Origin: an uncultured Neomegalonema sp.
Lineage (GTDB): Bacteria; Pseudomonadota; Alphaproteobacteria; Rhodobacterales; Rhodobacteraceae
Assembly: GCA_937995735.1 (NCBI GenBank)
Contig: CALKIZ010000015.1
Location: 1 to 64,000, forward strand
Direction of reading: 5' to 3'
DNA length: 64,000 bases
How positions within the stretch are numbered: the stretch's first letter is position 1; each line of letters starts with the position of its first letter. The position numbers and the translations under genes are program-made. This document shows positions 1 to 8,269 of this stretch, piece by piece. A model generated the notes under the pieces. It was not told the DNA's origin, did no database searches, and worked only from the letters and a program-made list of their open reading frames with translations.

Positions 1-123
1 CTGATCGAAAACTACTTCCAGAAACTCAAGGAATTCAAACGCATCGCCATGCGAGCCTGCAAGACCGACACGTCATTCGCGGCGATGATCTACCTCTGCG
101 CGGGCGTCATAAACTCAAAATAA
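1..123 (+). mobile_element. 3' end of an IS5-type transposase
   Basis: An open frame runs in from the window edge to a TAA at 121-123 and encodes about 40 residues beginning LIENYFQKLKEFKRIAMRAC. The (I)EN-F-KLK-(F/W)-R-(I/V)A pattern is the C-terminal end of IS5-superfamily DDE transposases, including the glutamate of the DDE triad. The sequence just after the stop (CTGTCAACACGCCCTAA, 124-140) looks like the terminal inverted repeat of such an element. The 5' part lies outside the window, so intactness cannot be judged. Confidence 0.75.
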
Positions 124-159
124 CTGTCAACACGCCCTAAAGCACATTGCGTTAATCCT

Positions 160-204
160 GAATCGAAAGCCTTGCCAAGACTATGCGCCTTTCGATTCTT
201 TTTT
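160..204 (+). terminator. Rho-independent terminator beside the IS end
   Basis: The perfect 10-bp arms GAATCGAAAG (160-169) and CTTTCGATTC (189-198) enclose a 19-base loop and are followed by six T. No gene of its own remains upstream except the transposase remnant, so it probably terminated the gene into or beside which the IS inserted. Its arms resemble a hairpin at 39045-39078. The rest of 205-395 shows no gene. Confidence 0.7.
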
Positions 205-395
205 GGCTCGAGGTAAAAGCAAAGCGCTGTAACAGCCGGGGCAGGCGATGCCTGTTATGAGTTCATTGAAGGCTAGCCAAACCCATCCATAATGCCTTTA
301 TAGCGCTGGAGCCGGCGAGTCAGTAACCGTCACGAAACCGGATAACCCGAGAGCCGGACTTCATTCGGTTAAAGCAATGATCATCGCAATACAGA

Positions 396-1097
396 TCAGG
401 CTTCCGGTGTGCGATCTTCCAATGTACGATTGATCCCAATCGCGAGAAACCACCCCATAGTTAAGACCAAGACAGTCTTGGCCACCATAGATGGCTCAGG
501 TGACGTCCAAACGGCAACTATGAGTGCGATACTCCCAAGTCCGGCCATCGTTAAATTTGTTCGCTTCAGGTGTTCAACCCGAAACGGGTGGACAAACTTT
601 AGGGGAATGAAGGTCGCTATTGCAAAAATGACGGTAAAGATAAGCGCGGTCCAAGGGGTAGGCGAAAACACGTAGAAACCAAAGACCACCAAGTTCCAGA
701 GCGCTGGAAAGCCGCGAAAATAGTTGTCATGTGTCTTATGACGCAGATCGGAAAAATGATACTGTGAGGTCATTAAAATCAATGCAGCGGCGGGAGTCCC
801 CCATCCTTCTGGAACAACGGGAAGCCACCAAATATATACTGCTGGAACAATAACATACGTGAAATAATCAACAATATTATCTATCGTGACACCATCAACA
901 TTCGGAAGATGTTCGGTCACTTCAAATTTGCGCGCCATAGTGCCGTCTACGCCGTCGATGACCAACGCCAGAATCAACCACCAAATTGCATCTTTCGGGT
1001 TATTGTTGATAATGTTTGTAAGAGCAAAAAAACCGCATACGGCCCCGCTCATCGTGAACAAATGCACACACCAAGCCCGGATTTCTTGCATTTTCAC
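396..1097 (-). CDS. pcs: Phosphatidylcholine synthase
   Basis: This is a 233-residue integral membrane protein of the CDP-alcohol phosphatidyltransferase family. The catalytic motif is complete: D51-G-x2-A55-R56, then G69-x3-D73-x3-D77. The spacing and the run IDNIVDYFTYV are typical of the Pcs branch, which condenses CDP-diacylglycerol with choline to make phosphatidylcholine, rather than of PssA or PgsA. About seven to eight hydrophobic segments follow. The family is about 230-245 residues, so it is full length. It is transcribed divergently from rpmG with about 150 bp between them. It implies a phosphatidylcholine-containing membrane, as expected for an alphaproteobacterium. Confidence 0.88.
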   Translation of the reverse strand: MKMQEIRAWCVHLFTMSGAVCGFFALTNIINNNPKDAIWWLILALVIDGVDGTMARKFEVTEHLPNVDGVTIDNIVDYFTYVIVPAVYIWWLPVVPEGWGTPAAALILMTSQYHFSDLRHKTHDNYFRGFPALWNLVVFGFYVFSPTPWTALIFTVIFAIATFIPLKFVHPFRVEHLKRTNLTMAGLGSIALIVAVWTSPEPSMVAKTVLVLTMGWFLAIGINRTLEDRTPEA

Positions 1098-1250
1098 GAC
1101 ACTATCCCTCCAAATCGCATCGGAACCTTATCGAAGAAGTTTAGCGAAATCCAGTGCGGGAGCCTTGACTTGCCGACGTGAAAGCGACATATCAGCGCCT
1201 GATAAGGCCGCGCCATGCGCTCGGTCTCTTTTTCTTATGGAGACATTCCG

Positions 1251-1418
1251 ATGGCCAAGCCAACAACGGTGAAAATTCGCCTCAACAGCACTGCTGACAC
1301 AGGCTTTTTCTATGTGACGAAGAAAAACTCGCGGACGATGACCGAAAAGATGGTTGTTAAAAAATACGACCCCGTTGCCCGCAAACACGTCGAATTTAAA
1401 GAAGGCAAGATCAAGTAA
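1251..1418 (+). CDS. rpmG: 50S ribosomal protein L33
   Basis: This 55-residue basic protein begins [20 protein letters not shown] and contains the L33 signature [13 protein letters not shown] and the end [18 protein letters not shown]. The alphaproteobacterial L33 is 55 residues, so I start at the internal ATG at 1251 rather than at the in-frame ATG 36 bases upstream; GGAGA sits a few bases before it. It lacks the zinc-binding CxxC pairs, so it is the zinc-independent form. It is monocistronic and followed by a strong terminator. Confidence 0.97.
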   Translation: MAKPTTVKIRLNSTADTGFFYVTKKNSRTMTEKMVVKKYDPVARKHVEFKEGKIK

Positions 1419-1443
1419 GATCTTACCGAAATGTTACTTGTTC

Positions 1444-1475
1444 AAAAGCCGGGGTCTATGCCCCGGCTTTTTTGT
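1444..1475 (+). terminator. Rho-independent terminator of rpmG
   Basis: AAAGCCGGGG and CCCCGGCTTT form a 10-bp stem around a short loop, followed by a T run, 25 bases after the rpmG stop. Confidence 0.9.
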
Positions 1476-1512
1476 TTTGTTTGAACTCTAACAGTCAAAA
1501 CCCTGAGGCGGC

Positions 1513-2055
1513 TCAAAACTTCCACCCGATGCGCGCACCGACATTATCTATGCCGGGATTTTCCCTTGCCAGAAAAGCATTGGATTCATGGTCATAATAG
1601 AGCGAAACGCTCAGGTGGTCAGTGACGTCTACGCCCAGTTCAAGGGCGAGGCGGAACAGGACTTGGCTGCCAAAGGCTTTGCGGTCCTCGCCAAAATCAA
1701 AGGTTTCGCCGTTGTGGATCGCACCACCACCCGAGAACGCACCCCACACGGTATCTGTCAGATAGTGCGTTGTCGTTAGTCCTAAATAGGCTTGGCTGGT
1801 GTCGTCATCAGTGTTCACTTGGACACCAATATGAGGCCGAAAATTCCAATTCTCAGGGAATATTCCTAAAGGTCGGAACAAAATTTCAGCATTTAAATCA
1901 ACGCCGCCTTCGATATTATCTGCTGCGATGATAGGAACATCATGGGCAAGCACACCGAACCGGACCTCTGAGATAATCCCGCTTAAGGGTTCCGCTGCTG
2001 CGTGTGTAACAAATGATCCGAAAGATAACCCCAGCAGGGCAACAAGAGCACGCAT
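1513..2055 (-). CDS. PagL-like acyloxyacyl hydrolase (outer membrane)
   Basis: About 180 residues with a cleavable signal peptide (hydrophobic core then THAAAEP) and a beta-barrel-like remainder ending in aromatic Phe. Near the C-terminus is the motif H-E-S-N-A followed by ENPGID, the arrangement of the lipid A 3-O-deacylase family (PagL, His/Ser/Glu active site). It therefore probably trims acyl chains from lipid A in the outer membrane; the family is loosely conserved, so activity is inferred. I start at the ATG at 2055 because GGAGG lies 5 bases before it; the longer ATG 12 bases upstream contains that ribosome-binding site inside its own codons. Confidence 0.72.
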   Translation of the reverse strand: MRALVALLGLSFGSFVTHAAAEPLSGIISEVRFGVLAHDVPIIAADNIEGGVDLNAEILFRPLGIFPENWNFRPHIGVQVNTDDDTSQAYLGLTTTHYLTDTVWGAFSGGGAIHNGETFDFGEDRKAFGSQVLFRLALELGVDVTDHLSVSLYYDHESNAFLARENPGIDNVGARIGWKF

Positions 2056-2125
2056 TCGTGCCTCCATTAACGAATGTGAAGCGCACAGATAGAGCGTTTC
2101 ACTGTGGTGCCCCCACCGTAATATG

Positions 2126-2154
2126 AAAAAAGCCGGGGCTTCCCCCGGCTTTTT
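2126..2154 (-). terminator. Rho-independent terminator of the Bax-inhibitor family gene
   Basis: AGCCGGGG / CCCCGGCT arms around a 3-4 base loop, flanked by A and T runs on both sides. It lies 24 bases past the stop of the gene at 2178-2909 and could work in both directions. Confidence 0.85.
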
Positions 2155-2177
2155 ATGTTCAAATCAAACAGTTGAAA

Positions 2178-2909
2178 TTATTCATTACCGCCTGTGAGTG
2201 CCAAAATGAACTGCATCATGTTGACAAAGTTCAGGAACAGGCCGAGAGCGCCCATCACAGCCGCTTTTGAAAGCCACATTGCGCCCTCAGCACCAGCATG
2301 TGCCATTTGAAGATATTCGTTCTTCATGCGTTGCGTGTCATAGGCAGTTAGACCAGCGAAGATCAAAACACCAATCACCGAAATCGCAAAATGCAGAGCG
2401 GGTGACGCGAGAAACCAGTTCACGACCATGGCGAGGATCAGGCCGATAAGACCCATCATCAGGAACGAACCCATTCCTGAAAGGCTACGCTTTGTCGTGT
2501 AGCCGTAGATGCTCAAGGACAAGAAAGCGATGGCTGTGATCAGGAAGGCCTTTACAATCGCGGTCGGTCCGTAAACGACCAACAATGTCGACATTGACAA
2601 GCCCATGAGCGCAGTAAAGAGCCAATAGGTTCCCTGAGCTGCAGAAAGGCTCATCTTGTTAATGCGAAAACCAAGAAAGAAGATCAGCGCGAGCGGCGCA
2701 AAGATAACGGCCCATTTAAGACCGCTTCCCCAAATCGCCTGCATCAGCGTTGCGTTGTTTCCAACCACATAAGCAACAACACCTGCCAGCGCCAAGCCGC
2801 CGGAAAGATAGGTGTAGACTTTGTTCATGTGAGCGCGGAGGCCCGCATCAATTTGCGCAGCGTCGACACCTACTGTGCGACCTTGTTGTGCGTATTCGTA
2901 TTCAGCCAT
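2178..2909 (-). CDS. Bax inhibitor-1/YccA family membrane protein
   Basis: The 243-residue protein has a hydrophilic N-terminus of about 30 residues and seven hydrophobic segments. The family signature is in the last third: GLTAYDTQRM followed by GALGLFLNFVNM. Members such as YbhL and YccA are inner-membrane proteins; some family members act as pH-sensitive calcium leak channels and YccA modulates FtsH, but the role here is unknown. It is a single gene with its own terminator and a divergent neighbour (thpR). Confidence 0.9.
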   Translation of the reverse strand: MAEYEYAQQGRTVGVDAAQIDAGLRAHMNKVYTYLSGGLALAGVVAYVVGNNATLMQAIWGSGLKWAVIFAPLALIFFLGFRINKMSLSAAQGTYWLFTALMGLSMSTLLVVYGPTAIVKAFLITAIAFLSLSIYGYTTKRSLSGMGSFLMMGLIGLILAMVVNWFLASPALHFAISVIGVLIFAGLTAYDTQRMKNEYLQMAHAGAEGAMWLSKAAVMGALGLFLNFVNMMQFILALTGGNE

Positions 2910-3031
2910 TATTCGACACCATGAGTTGTTGTGTTAGTCGATACTAATATCGTGTTAGACGTGACGGCAATCAAGAGCCTCTGTACTCCATTTTGCGGTA
3001 GATAATATTAAAATCAAGCCTTGTACCTGAT

Positions 3032-3568
3032 ATGATCCGATCATTCGTTGCTATTCCATTACCAGACGGCACCGCAGACGCTTTAATGGACCTTCAAACC
3101 GGGGTTCGCAATGCCCGATGGATCGCTGATGATATGTTTCATATCACACTTGCGTTTTTGGACACATGCACGCCCTCCGAATTGACCGAATTGGATGCGG
3201 GCCTTGCGGAAATGCGGTTTGATAAATTTATACTTCAACCTCAAGGTGTTGGCGCATTCGGTGGTGCGAAACCAAGGCAACTTTATTGCCGTTTTGAAGC
3301 GAATGAGGCTTTGCGCCGGCTGCACACAAAAATCGAACGGATTGCCACCGAGGTAGGCATTTACATCGAACGGAGAAAATACATTCCGCATATTACTCTG
3401 GGCCGTTGTGGAGGCGGCGTCATTCCGTCGCAGGCAATTGATTGGACCATTAGAAATGCCCGATGGTCCCAGCCCTCATTTGAGGTAGCACATTTCGGCC
3501 TCTATCGCAGCGATCTGGGCACAGGCGCGCCTATCTATACTGAGATGGCTCGGTACGAGCTGATATAA
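3032..3568 (+). CDS. thpR: RNA 2',3'-cyclic phosphodiesterase
   Basis: This 178-residue protein belongs to the 2H phosphoesterase superfamily. Both catalytic HxT motifs are present: H37-I-T39 (HITLAFL) and H120-I-T122 (HITLGR). It begins MIRSFVAIPLP, matching the ThpR/LigT start (R-x-F-x-A). The enzyme hydrolyses 2',3'-cyclic phosphodiesters and in vitro can join tRNA halves. The length is usual. It lies upstream of, and opposite in strand to, tRNA-Leu. Confidence 0.9.
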   Translation: MIRSFVAIPLPDGTADALMDLQTGVRNARWIADDMFHITLAFLDTCTPSELTELDAGLAEMRFDKFILQPQGVGAFGGAKPRQLYCRFEANEALRRLHTKIERIATEVGIYIERRKYIPHITLGRCGGGVIPSQAIDWTIRNARWSQPSFEVAHFGLYRSDLGTGAPIYTEMARYELI

Positions 3569-3588
3569 TGGTTTTACAATCGTTGGAA

Positions 3589-3674
3589 TGGTGCCCGGGG
3601 GGGGACTCGAACCCCCACACTGTCACCAGCGGCGGATTTTGAATCCGCTGCGTCTACCATTCCGCCACCCGGGC
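3589..3674 (-). tRNA. tRNA-Leu (anticodon CAA)
   Basis: Read on the minus strand, the gene begins GCCCGGGTGGCGGAATGGTA and ends in GGTTCGAGTCCCCCC, the closing acceptor strand and an encoded CCA (3589-3591). The 7-bp acceptor stem GCCCGGG/CCCGGGC pairs perfectly. The anticodon stem GCGGA/TCCGC holds the loop TTCAAAA, giving anticodon CAA for UUG codons. It has the long variable arm of a class II tRNA. The T arm is G-rich with GTTCGAG. Confidence 0.97.
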
Positions 3675-3821
3675 CGCATGACAGCGATTAAGTCACAGAA
3701 GTTTACAGATCAAGACTTTTAGTTGCTTAATTCGATTTTGATTTCCTGACAGTTTTGTAACCGTCTCAGTTTTATCTGAATAGCAATTCCATCGAACCCC
3801 GAAATGATTTAGCAGAACCAC

Positions 3822-4403
3822 ATGTTAAGACGTTTATATAATTGGACCATCGAGAAAGCAGAGTCGCCCTATGCGCTCTTTTTTCTTGCTATTTTGGCCT
3901 TTGCGGAGAGTTCGTTCTTTCCAATCCCTCAAGAAGCCCTGATGATCCCGTTGATCGTTGCTGCGCCGCATAGAGCTTGGCTGATTGCAGGTGTGGTGAC
4001 GCTTGCATCTGTTGCCGGGGCGGCTCTGGGGTATGCCATCGGTTTTTTATTCTACGATACGGTCGGTATTCAGCTTCTCGAATTCTATGGAAAAGCAGAC
4101 CGTTACGACGAATTCAAAGCGATGTATGACGAACACGGAAGCTGGGCCGTAGCAATCGGCGCAATCACGCCATTTCCGTTCAAAGTCACTACGATTGTGA
4201 GTGGCTTGCTTCAAATGGACTTTCTGTCTTTTATTGTGGTGAGTCTTATCGGACGCGGCGTCAGGTTTTTCCTGATCGCGGCTTTGCTCTGGAAATTCGG
4301 CACACCGATCCGTGCCTTTATTGAGCGACGATTGGGGCTTGTGACAATTGTGTTCTTTGCCATTTTAATCGGCGGTTTTGCGGTGCTGAAATATGCAATC
4401 TAG
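3822..4403 (+). CDS. VTT-domain (YqaA/DedA-like) membrane protein
   Basis: The protein has 193 residues and four to five hydrophobic segments. It resembles the YqaA branch of the DedA/VTT superfamily: an N-terminal amphipathic start with the FAESSFFPIPQE motif (about residues 27-38) and a later G-x-I-T-P-F-P-F-K motif. DedA-like proteins act in lipid scrambling or export at the inner membrane; the exact role of YqaA is unknown. It overlaps dsbB by 11 bases, so the two are probably translated together. Confidence 0.85.
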   Translation: MLRRLYNWTIEKAESPYALFFLAILAFAESSFFPIPQEALMIPLIVAAPHRAWLIAGVVTLASVAGAALGYAIGFLFYDTVGIQLLEFYGKADRYDEFKAMYDEHGSWAVAIGAITPFPFKVTTIVSGLLQMDFLSFIVVSLIGRGVRFFLIAALLWKFGTPIRAFIERRLGLVTIVFFAILIGGFAVLKYAI

Positions 4404-4872
4404 AGCGTTTTTTCTTGCTGCTGCTATTGGCTTTTCTACATTTGTAGCGGCACTCGCGTTTCAGTATCTCGGTGGATTGCACCCGTGTCAGCTTTGTATC
4501 TCTCAACGCTGGGCATTGGGTGTCGGGATTGCGGGCGCTGTTCTTGCCGGTTTGACGAATGGCGCTGCGCGTGTGTTGTTTGGAATGCTTGCTGTTATTG
4601 GATTTCTTGCTGAGATCGGATTGGCCGTCTATCACAGCGGCGTTGAGCGCCATTGGTGGCAAGGACCGCAAAGTTGTTCGGGGGGTGGCTCCCTTCCAAC
4701 TGCATTCGATCCTGCGGCGCTATCAGAGAGCGCTTCGGGGCGCGCGCCTGCGGCTTGCAACGAAATTCCGTGGGATTTATTTGGTCTGTCGATGGCGAAT
4801 TATAATGTGGTGATCGCAGCCATTATGGCGATGCTGTGTGTCTCAGCGTTGCGCTCAAAGCCTGCTGTGTGA
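4393..4872 (+). CDS. dsbB: Disulfide bond formation protein B
   Basis: This 159-residue inner-membrane protein has four hydrophobic helices. The first periplasmic loop carries the redox pair in HPCQLC, and the second loop carries two further cysteines (PQSC and PAACNEIPW). DsbB reoxidises DsbA and passes electrons to quinone. The second loop includes the W-W-Q-G-P pattern common in alphaproteobacterial DsbB. It sits between the VTT protein and an EamA transporter, with overlaps at both ends, so the three form one transcription unit. Confidence 0.9.
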   Translation: MQSRAFFLAAAIGFSTFVAALAFQYLGGLHPCQLCISQRWALGVGIAGAVLAGLTNGAARVLFGMLAVIGFLAEIGLAVYHSGVERHWWQGPQSCSGGGSLPTAFDPAALSESASGRAPAACNEIPWDLFGLSMANYNVVIAAIMAMLCVSALRSKPAV

Positions 4873-5744
4873 CCCCGAGTATTCGTGGATTTGCCGCTGC
4901 GATATCCGTTCTGTTTATTTGGTCATCTTGGCTGGTGGTTAGTCGAATGGGGGCGTTATCGCCTCTGACAGTCTTTGACCTCGCCGCCATCCGATATGGT
5001 GTATCTGCGGTTTTGGTGTTGCCCGTTGTCATGTGGCTCAAGCCGTGGCGCGGCATCAGCATTCAACGGATTGCTGTGATCACAACCCTTCTTGGCCCGT
5101 TTTATATCCTGCTTGTGTTTGGAGGCTTTAAATTCGCGCCGGCGGCGCATGGCGGGATTTACATGAACGGCGCGCTGCCTGTGGTCACGCTTGGCATTGC
5201 TTGGTTGTGGTTTTCAGAACGCCCGACATCGCGCCAGATTACCGGATCGTTAATTGTCATCATCGGTGTCGTCATGGTCGTGGCGGATACGGCGCAGGTC
5301 CAAATTGGTGGCGCTTGGCTCGGCGATGCGATGTTCCTCGCTGCGTCGGTGTTCTTCTCGGGGTACATGGTCGCGAGCCGCATATGGGGCGTCACTATCC
5401 CGCAACTGTTGCTGTGTAGTTCAGTTCTGAATGCAGTCTTGTTCGTACCGATTTGGATAGCATTCCTTCCATCGGAACTTGCGAATGCGAGCGTGGGCGA
5501 GATTGGTCTGCAAATTGTGTATCAGGGGATTATTCCTAATTTGATAGGGCTGTTGCTCGTTACCTATGCGGTGCGAACCATTGGCGCGCCGGTGACATCG
5601 GCATTTATGGCGGCTGTCCCCGGTCTTGGGGCTTTTCTCAGCTTGGTATTTTTAGGAGAAGCCCTTGGCCCCTTGGGATGGTTTGCTTTGGTCTTACTTA
5701 CTTTGGGCATCGTACTGATGGCATTGAAGGAACGAACCGTTTAG
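4869..5744 (+). CDS. EamA/DMT-family transporter
   Basis: Ten hydrophobic helices in two EamA repeats mark this as a drug/metabolite superfamily permease; the substrate is unknown. I favour the GTG at 4869, which overlaps the dsbB stop as GTGA and gives 291 residues; an ATG at 4836 would add 11 residues that read like dsbB shadow. Motifs include APAAHGGIYMNGALPV in the first half and VTSAFMAAVPGLGAFLSLVF in the second, typical of EamA pore helices. Confidence 0.85.
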   Translation: MTPSIRGFAAAISVLFIWSSWLVVSRMGALSPLTVFDLAAIRYGVSAVLVLPVVMWLKPWRGISIQRIAVITTLLGPFYILLVFGGFKFAPAAHGGIYMNGALPVVTLGIAWLWFSERPTSRQITGSLIVIIGVVMVVADTAQVQIGGAWLGDAMFLAASVFFSGYMVASRIWGVTIPQLLLCSSVLNAVLFVPIWIAFLPSELANASVGEIGLQIVYQGIIPNLIGLLLVTYAVRTIGAPVTSAFMAAVPGLGAFLSLVFLGEALGPLGWFALVLLTLGIVLMALKERTV

Positions 5745-5771
5745 GAAGGCGGGAAATCGGAAAAGGAACTG

Positions 5772-6431
5772 ATGATGAGCACTCTTGAAGGTCCCGCCGT
5801 TGATGCGGCCTCCGGCACGGCGACCAGCCTGATAATCTTCCTGCATGGCTATGGTGCGGATGGGAATGACTTAATCGGATTGTCGCAACCGCTTGCCGGT
5901 GTTTTTCCTGATGCTGCTTTTGTCTCACCTCATGCGCCGGAACCTTGCGCTGCGGCCCCGATGGGGCGTCAATGGTTTCCGATCCCTTATCTCGATGGTT
6001 CGTCAGAGATTGCGATGATGGAAGGTTTGGGCCGTGCGAAAGCGGCTTTGAATGCATTTATTGACGCTCAAATGGCTGAAAGGGGCTTGGCGGCGGATCG
6101 TGTTGCTCTGATTGGTTTCTCGCAAGGAACCATGATGTCTTTAGAGGTTGGCTTGCGGCGTGAAGCTCAGCTTGCCGGGATTGTCGGGTTCTCAGGACGT
6201 TTGCTTCGTGCTGATGCTTTGGAAAAAGAGATCAAGAGCAAACCGCCGGTTTTGTTGGTCCATGGCGATGCAGATCAGGTCGTGCCGCCACAATCTTTGG
6301 ATGATGCGACGACAGCATTGAAGGCTGTGGGGGTAGAGGTCGAGGCGCATACCCGCCCCGGTTTGGGGCATGGCATTGACAATGAGGGATTGAGTCTCGC
6401 AGCCGCTCATTTGAATAAGGTATTGAACTAA
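5772..6431 (+). CDS. Phospholipase/carboxylesterase-family alpha/beta hydrolase
   Basis: A 219-residue cytoplasmic esterase. The oxyanion-region motif FLHGYGADGNDL is followed by the nucleophile elbow G-F-S117-Q-G, then the acid HGDADQVVP and the histidine GLGHGID. That order and spacing are those of the AB_hydrolase_2 group (EstB/LYPLA-like), which cleave short-chain esters or lysophospholipids. AAGGA precedes the tandem ATGATG, so the start could be 5772 or 5775. It is 27 bases behind the EamA gene. Confidence 0.88.
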   Translation: MMSTLEGPAVDAASGTATSLIIFLHGYGADGNDLIGLSQPLAGVFPDAAFVSPHAPEPCAAAPMGRQWFPIPYLDGSSEIAMMEGLGRAKAALNAFIDAQMAERGLAADRVALIGFSQGTMMSLEVGLRREAQLAGIVGFSGRLLRADALEKEIKSKPPVLLVHGDADQVVPPQSLDDATTALKAVGVEVEAHTRPGLGHGIDNEGLSLAAAHLNKVLN

Positions 6432-6550
6432 ATATATTTTTATTCGCGTAAATTCTGGAGGGTACGGTCTGAAGACCTGCTATTCTAGGGTGATTGACCG
6501 CTACCCTCCCGGCATGTAGCCTTTCGGCACAGGTTAGGAGAGTAAGGTAG

Positions 6551-7144
6551 ATGAGCAGTTCGATTTCGACGACCCCGACCTTCATAAGGCGTCCGTCCGG
6601 CATTCGAGATCGGCCCGCGCTGGTATTAAATGCGGATTATCGTCCGCTTTCATATTTCCCGTTGTCGCTTTGGCCGTGGCAGGAGGCGGTGAAGGCTGTG
6701 TTCCTCGAGCGGGTCAATATCGTCTCTGAATACGAAGAAGAAGTACATTCGCCGTCGATGTCGATGCGTGTGCCCAGTGTTGTCTCGCTAAGAGATTATA
6801 TTCAGCCTGCAAAATATCCGGCTTTTACTCGGTTTAATCTATTCTTGCGTGATGAATTTGTCTGCCAATATTGCGGTGCAGCGGCAGAATTGACGTTTGA
6901 TCATGTTGTCCCACGCTCCAAAGGCGGACGCACGACGTGGGAAAATGTGGTGGCCGCGTGCAGTCCTTGTAACCTGCGCAAAGGCAGTCAGGATATCGGG
7001 CGGGCATCGGGTATTATGCTGAACCGCAAACCCTATAAACCGACCGCAATGAAACTACAGAATGTCGGGCGCAAATTCCCACCAAACCATCTGCATGAAA
7101 GTTGGATGGATTATCTTTATTGGGATGCTGAACTCGAAGCGTAG
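6551..7144 (+). CDS. HNH endonuclease
   Basis: 197 residues. The N-terminal part (VLNADYRPLSYFPLSLWPW) and the C-terminal HNH domain match the common bacterial HNH proteins of this length. The zinc and active-site residues are visible: C105-x2-C108, H118 in the FDHVVPRSKGG run, N131, and C137-x2-C140. The family is widespread and chromosomal in alphaproteobacteria, with no proven role; it is not evidence of a mobile element here. It is followed by a hairpin terminator. Confidence 0.9.
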   Translation: MSSSISTTPTFIRRPSGIRDRPALVLNADYRPLSYFPLSLWPWQEAVKAVFLERVNIVSEYEEEVHSPSMSMRVPSVVSLRDYIQPAKYPAFTRFNLFLRDEFVCQYCGAAAELTFDHVVPRSKGGRTTWENVVAACSPCNLRKGSQDIGRASGIMLNRKPYKPTAMKLQNVGRKFPPNHLHESWMDYLYWDAELEA

Positions 7145-7157
7145 ATGCCCTTCGATT

Positions 7158-7194
7158 AAGGGCGCGGTGAATGCTGTGGCATACGCGCCTTTTT
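7158..7194 (+). terminator. Probable terminator after the HNH gene
   Basis: GGCGCG (7161-7166) pairs with CGCGCC (7184-7189), with an inner ATGC/GCAT pairing and then five T. It lies 16 bases past the stop. Confidence 0.65.
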
Positions 7195-7250
7195 CGTGTC
7201 TCTTTGCCTCCTTTTTCACCTGCTTTAATTTCTGAAAAAGAGGGTGAAGT

Positions 7251-7733
7251 ATGTTAATCGCACATGGGCCTGCCGGGTATTTGGTCGGCGTTACAGTCAC
7301 GCGAGCACGGCGACGGTTTGATTTGGTGATTGCGGGCGTTGCCGGTGGTCTGTTCCCCGACCTTGACGCTGTTGGATATCATCTTGGTATTGTGCAAGGG
7401 TTTCACCGTGCCACCCCGTTGCATTGGCCGAGCGTCTGGATTGCCCTGACACTCATTGGACTCGCAATCATGCTGTTCAAACGGAACTTGGGCGAGATTA
7501 TCACTGTTATTGGTGTCTCGGCGCTGGTTCATTGCGGGTTGGATATGACCATGGCCCCACTTTACTGGGGCGCGCCCTTTTACTGGCAAAGCTACGAGAT
7601 GGTTCATGTCCCCGGCGGGTGGTCGCCTTATTGGTTGGGGTTTATCTTCTATTGGACGTTTCTGCCGGAAATTATGATTTGGATTGCAGCGTTTTGGCTG
7701 TGGTGGGGACGTCGCAAACGCATTGAGCAATAA
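7251..7733 (+). CDS. YdjM-like membrane protein (metal-dependent hydrolase family)
   Basis: The 160-residue protein has about four hydrophobic segments. It begins MLIAHGPAGYLVG and then carries GGLFPDLDAVGYHL, HRATPLHW and a later ALVHCGLDMTM; these His/Asp positions match the YdjM/LexA-regulated membrane-bound hydrolase family (PF04307). Members are predicted zinc-dependent membrane hydrolases of unknown substrate. A long antisense ORF covers the same bases but has no recognisable family. Confidence 0.7.
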   Translation: MLIAHGPAGYLVGVTVTRARRRFDLVIAGVAGGLFPDLDAVGYHLGIVQGFHRATPLHWPSVWIALTLIGLAIMLFKRNLGEIITVIGVSALVHCGLDMTMAPLYWGAPFYWQSYEMVHVPGGWSPYWLGFIFYWTFLPEIMIWIAAFWLWWGRRKRIEQ

Positions 7734-7803
7734 CGTAAAAACTGTTTGGTTTTAAGGAATCGTGTGAAATTATGCGGGTTTACTAATCTTCAGTCCCTCT
7801 TTT

Positions 7804-8121
7804 GTGGAGAGGATAGCAGAGCCGCGCGATATCCCCATCGGGCAAGAATTTGTCGAAAAGGCTCGCGCGTTGGTAAAGTCAAAATACTCCGAAAATGTCA
7901 TCGAGCCGGGGCACATATCGCTCTATAAAATTTGTCTGTCACCAAGCGATGGAAAAGCCTCTAAATATTCAAATGGATGCCGCCGCAAAAAACCATTTGA
8001 ACAGTGGAATGTTTATTTGCGCGTGACGCCGCCCTCTGGCGACTGGTTCGTGAAAAATGTCGTATTCGCGGATGAGCTGGAGCAGGTTGTATCGGATGGT
8101 CCGCGCGGATTTTTTCAGTAA
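7804..8121 (+). CDS. Hypothetical protein, start uncertain
   Basis: I do not recognise this 105-residue frame. It is basic and hydrophilic, with no signal peptide or membrane segment, and ends PRGFFQ. The only normal start is the GTG at 7804, without a clear ribosome-binding site; the frame stays open upstream to 7768 without an ATG. It may therefore be the 3' part of a decayed gene. The reading frame is plausible in composition and has no strong competitor. Confidence 0.4.
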   Translation: MERIAEPRDIPIGQEFVEKARALVKSKYSENVIEPGHISLYKICLSPSDGKASKYSNGCRRKKPFEQWNVYLRVTPPSGDWFVKNVVFADELEQVVSDGPRGFFQ

Positions 8122-8149
8122 CCAAATCTGAGGAGCGCGAAACCGCCCC

Positions 8150-8269
8150 TCATTCCTCTTTCGATTCCTGCGCCTTTTCTTCGCGTGTTTTATCTTTGCG
8201 GCGGCGCAGGTTCGCTCGGAGGGCATCGGCGAGGCGCTTTTCGCGCTCTTGTTTTGTCTCGCCCGACAT
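8150..8269 (-). CDS. Small conserved basic protein, 39 residues
   Basis: The ATG at 8269 directly follows the TAA of pepF (8272-8270), giving TAAATG, so it is almost certainly translated by re-initiation. The product begins MSGETKQEREKRLADALRAN and is nearly all charged: an extended Arg/Lys/Glu-rich helix with LRRRKDK. Small proteins of this form (AEALRANLRRRK) occur widely in alphaproteobacteria with no known function. Confidence 0.65.
   Translation of the reverse strand: MSGETKQEREKRLADALRANLRRRKDKTREEKAQESKEE

Noticed and set aside
6551-7144. HNH gene as sign of a phage or restriction system
   Set aside because: No phage or methyltransferase genes nearby; the family is a common chromosomal one.
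7254-7730. 158-codon minus-strand ORF over the YdjM-like gene
   Set aside because: Exact shadow of the plus-strand gene, which has a hydrophobic pattern and family motifs; the antisense product is Pro/His-rich without family.
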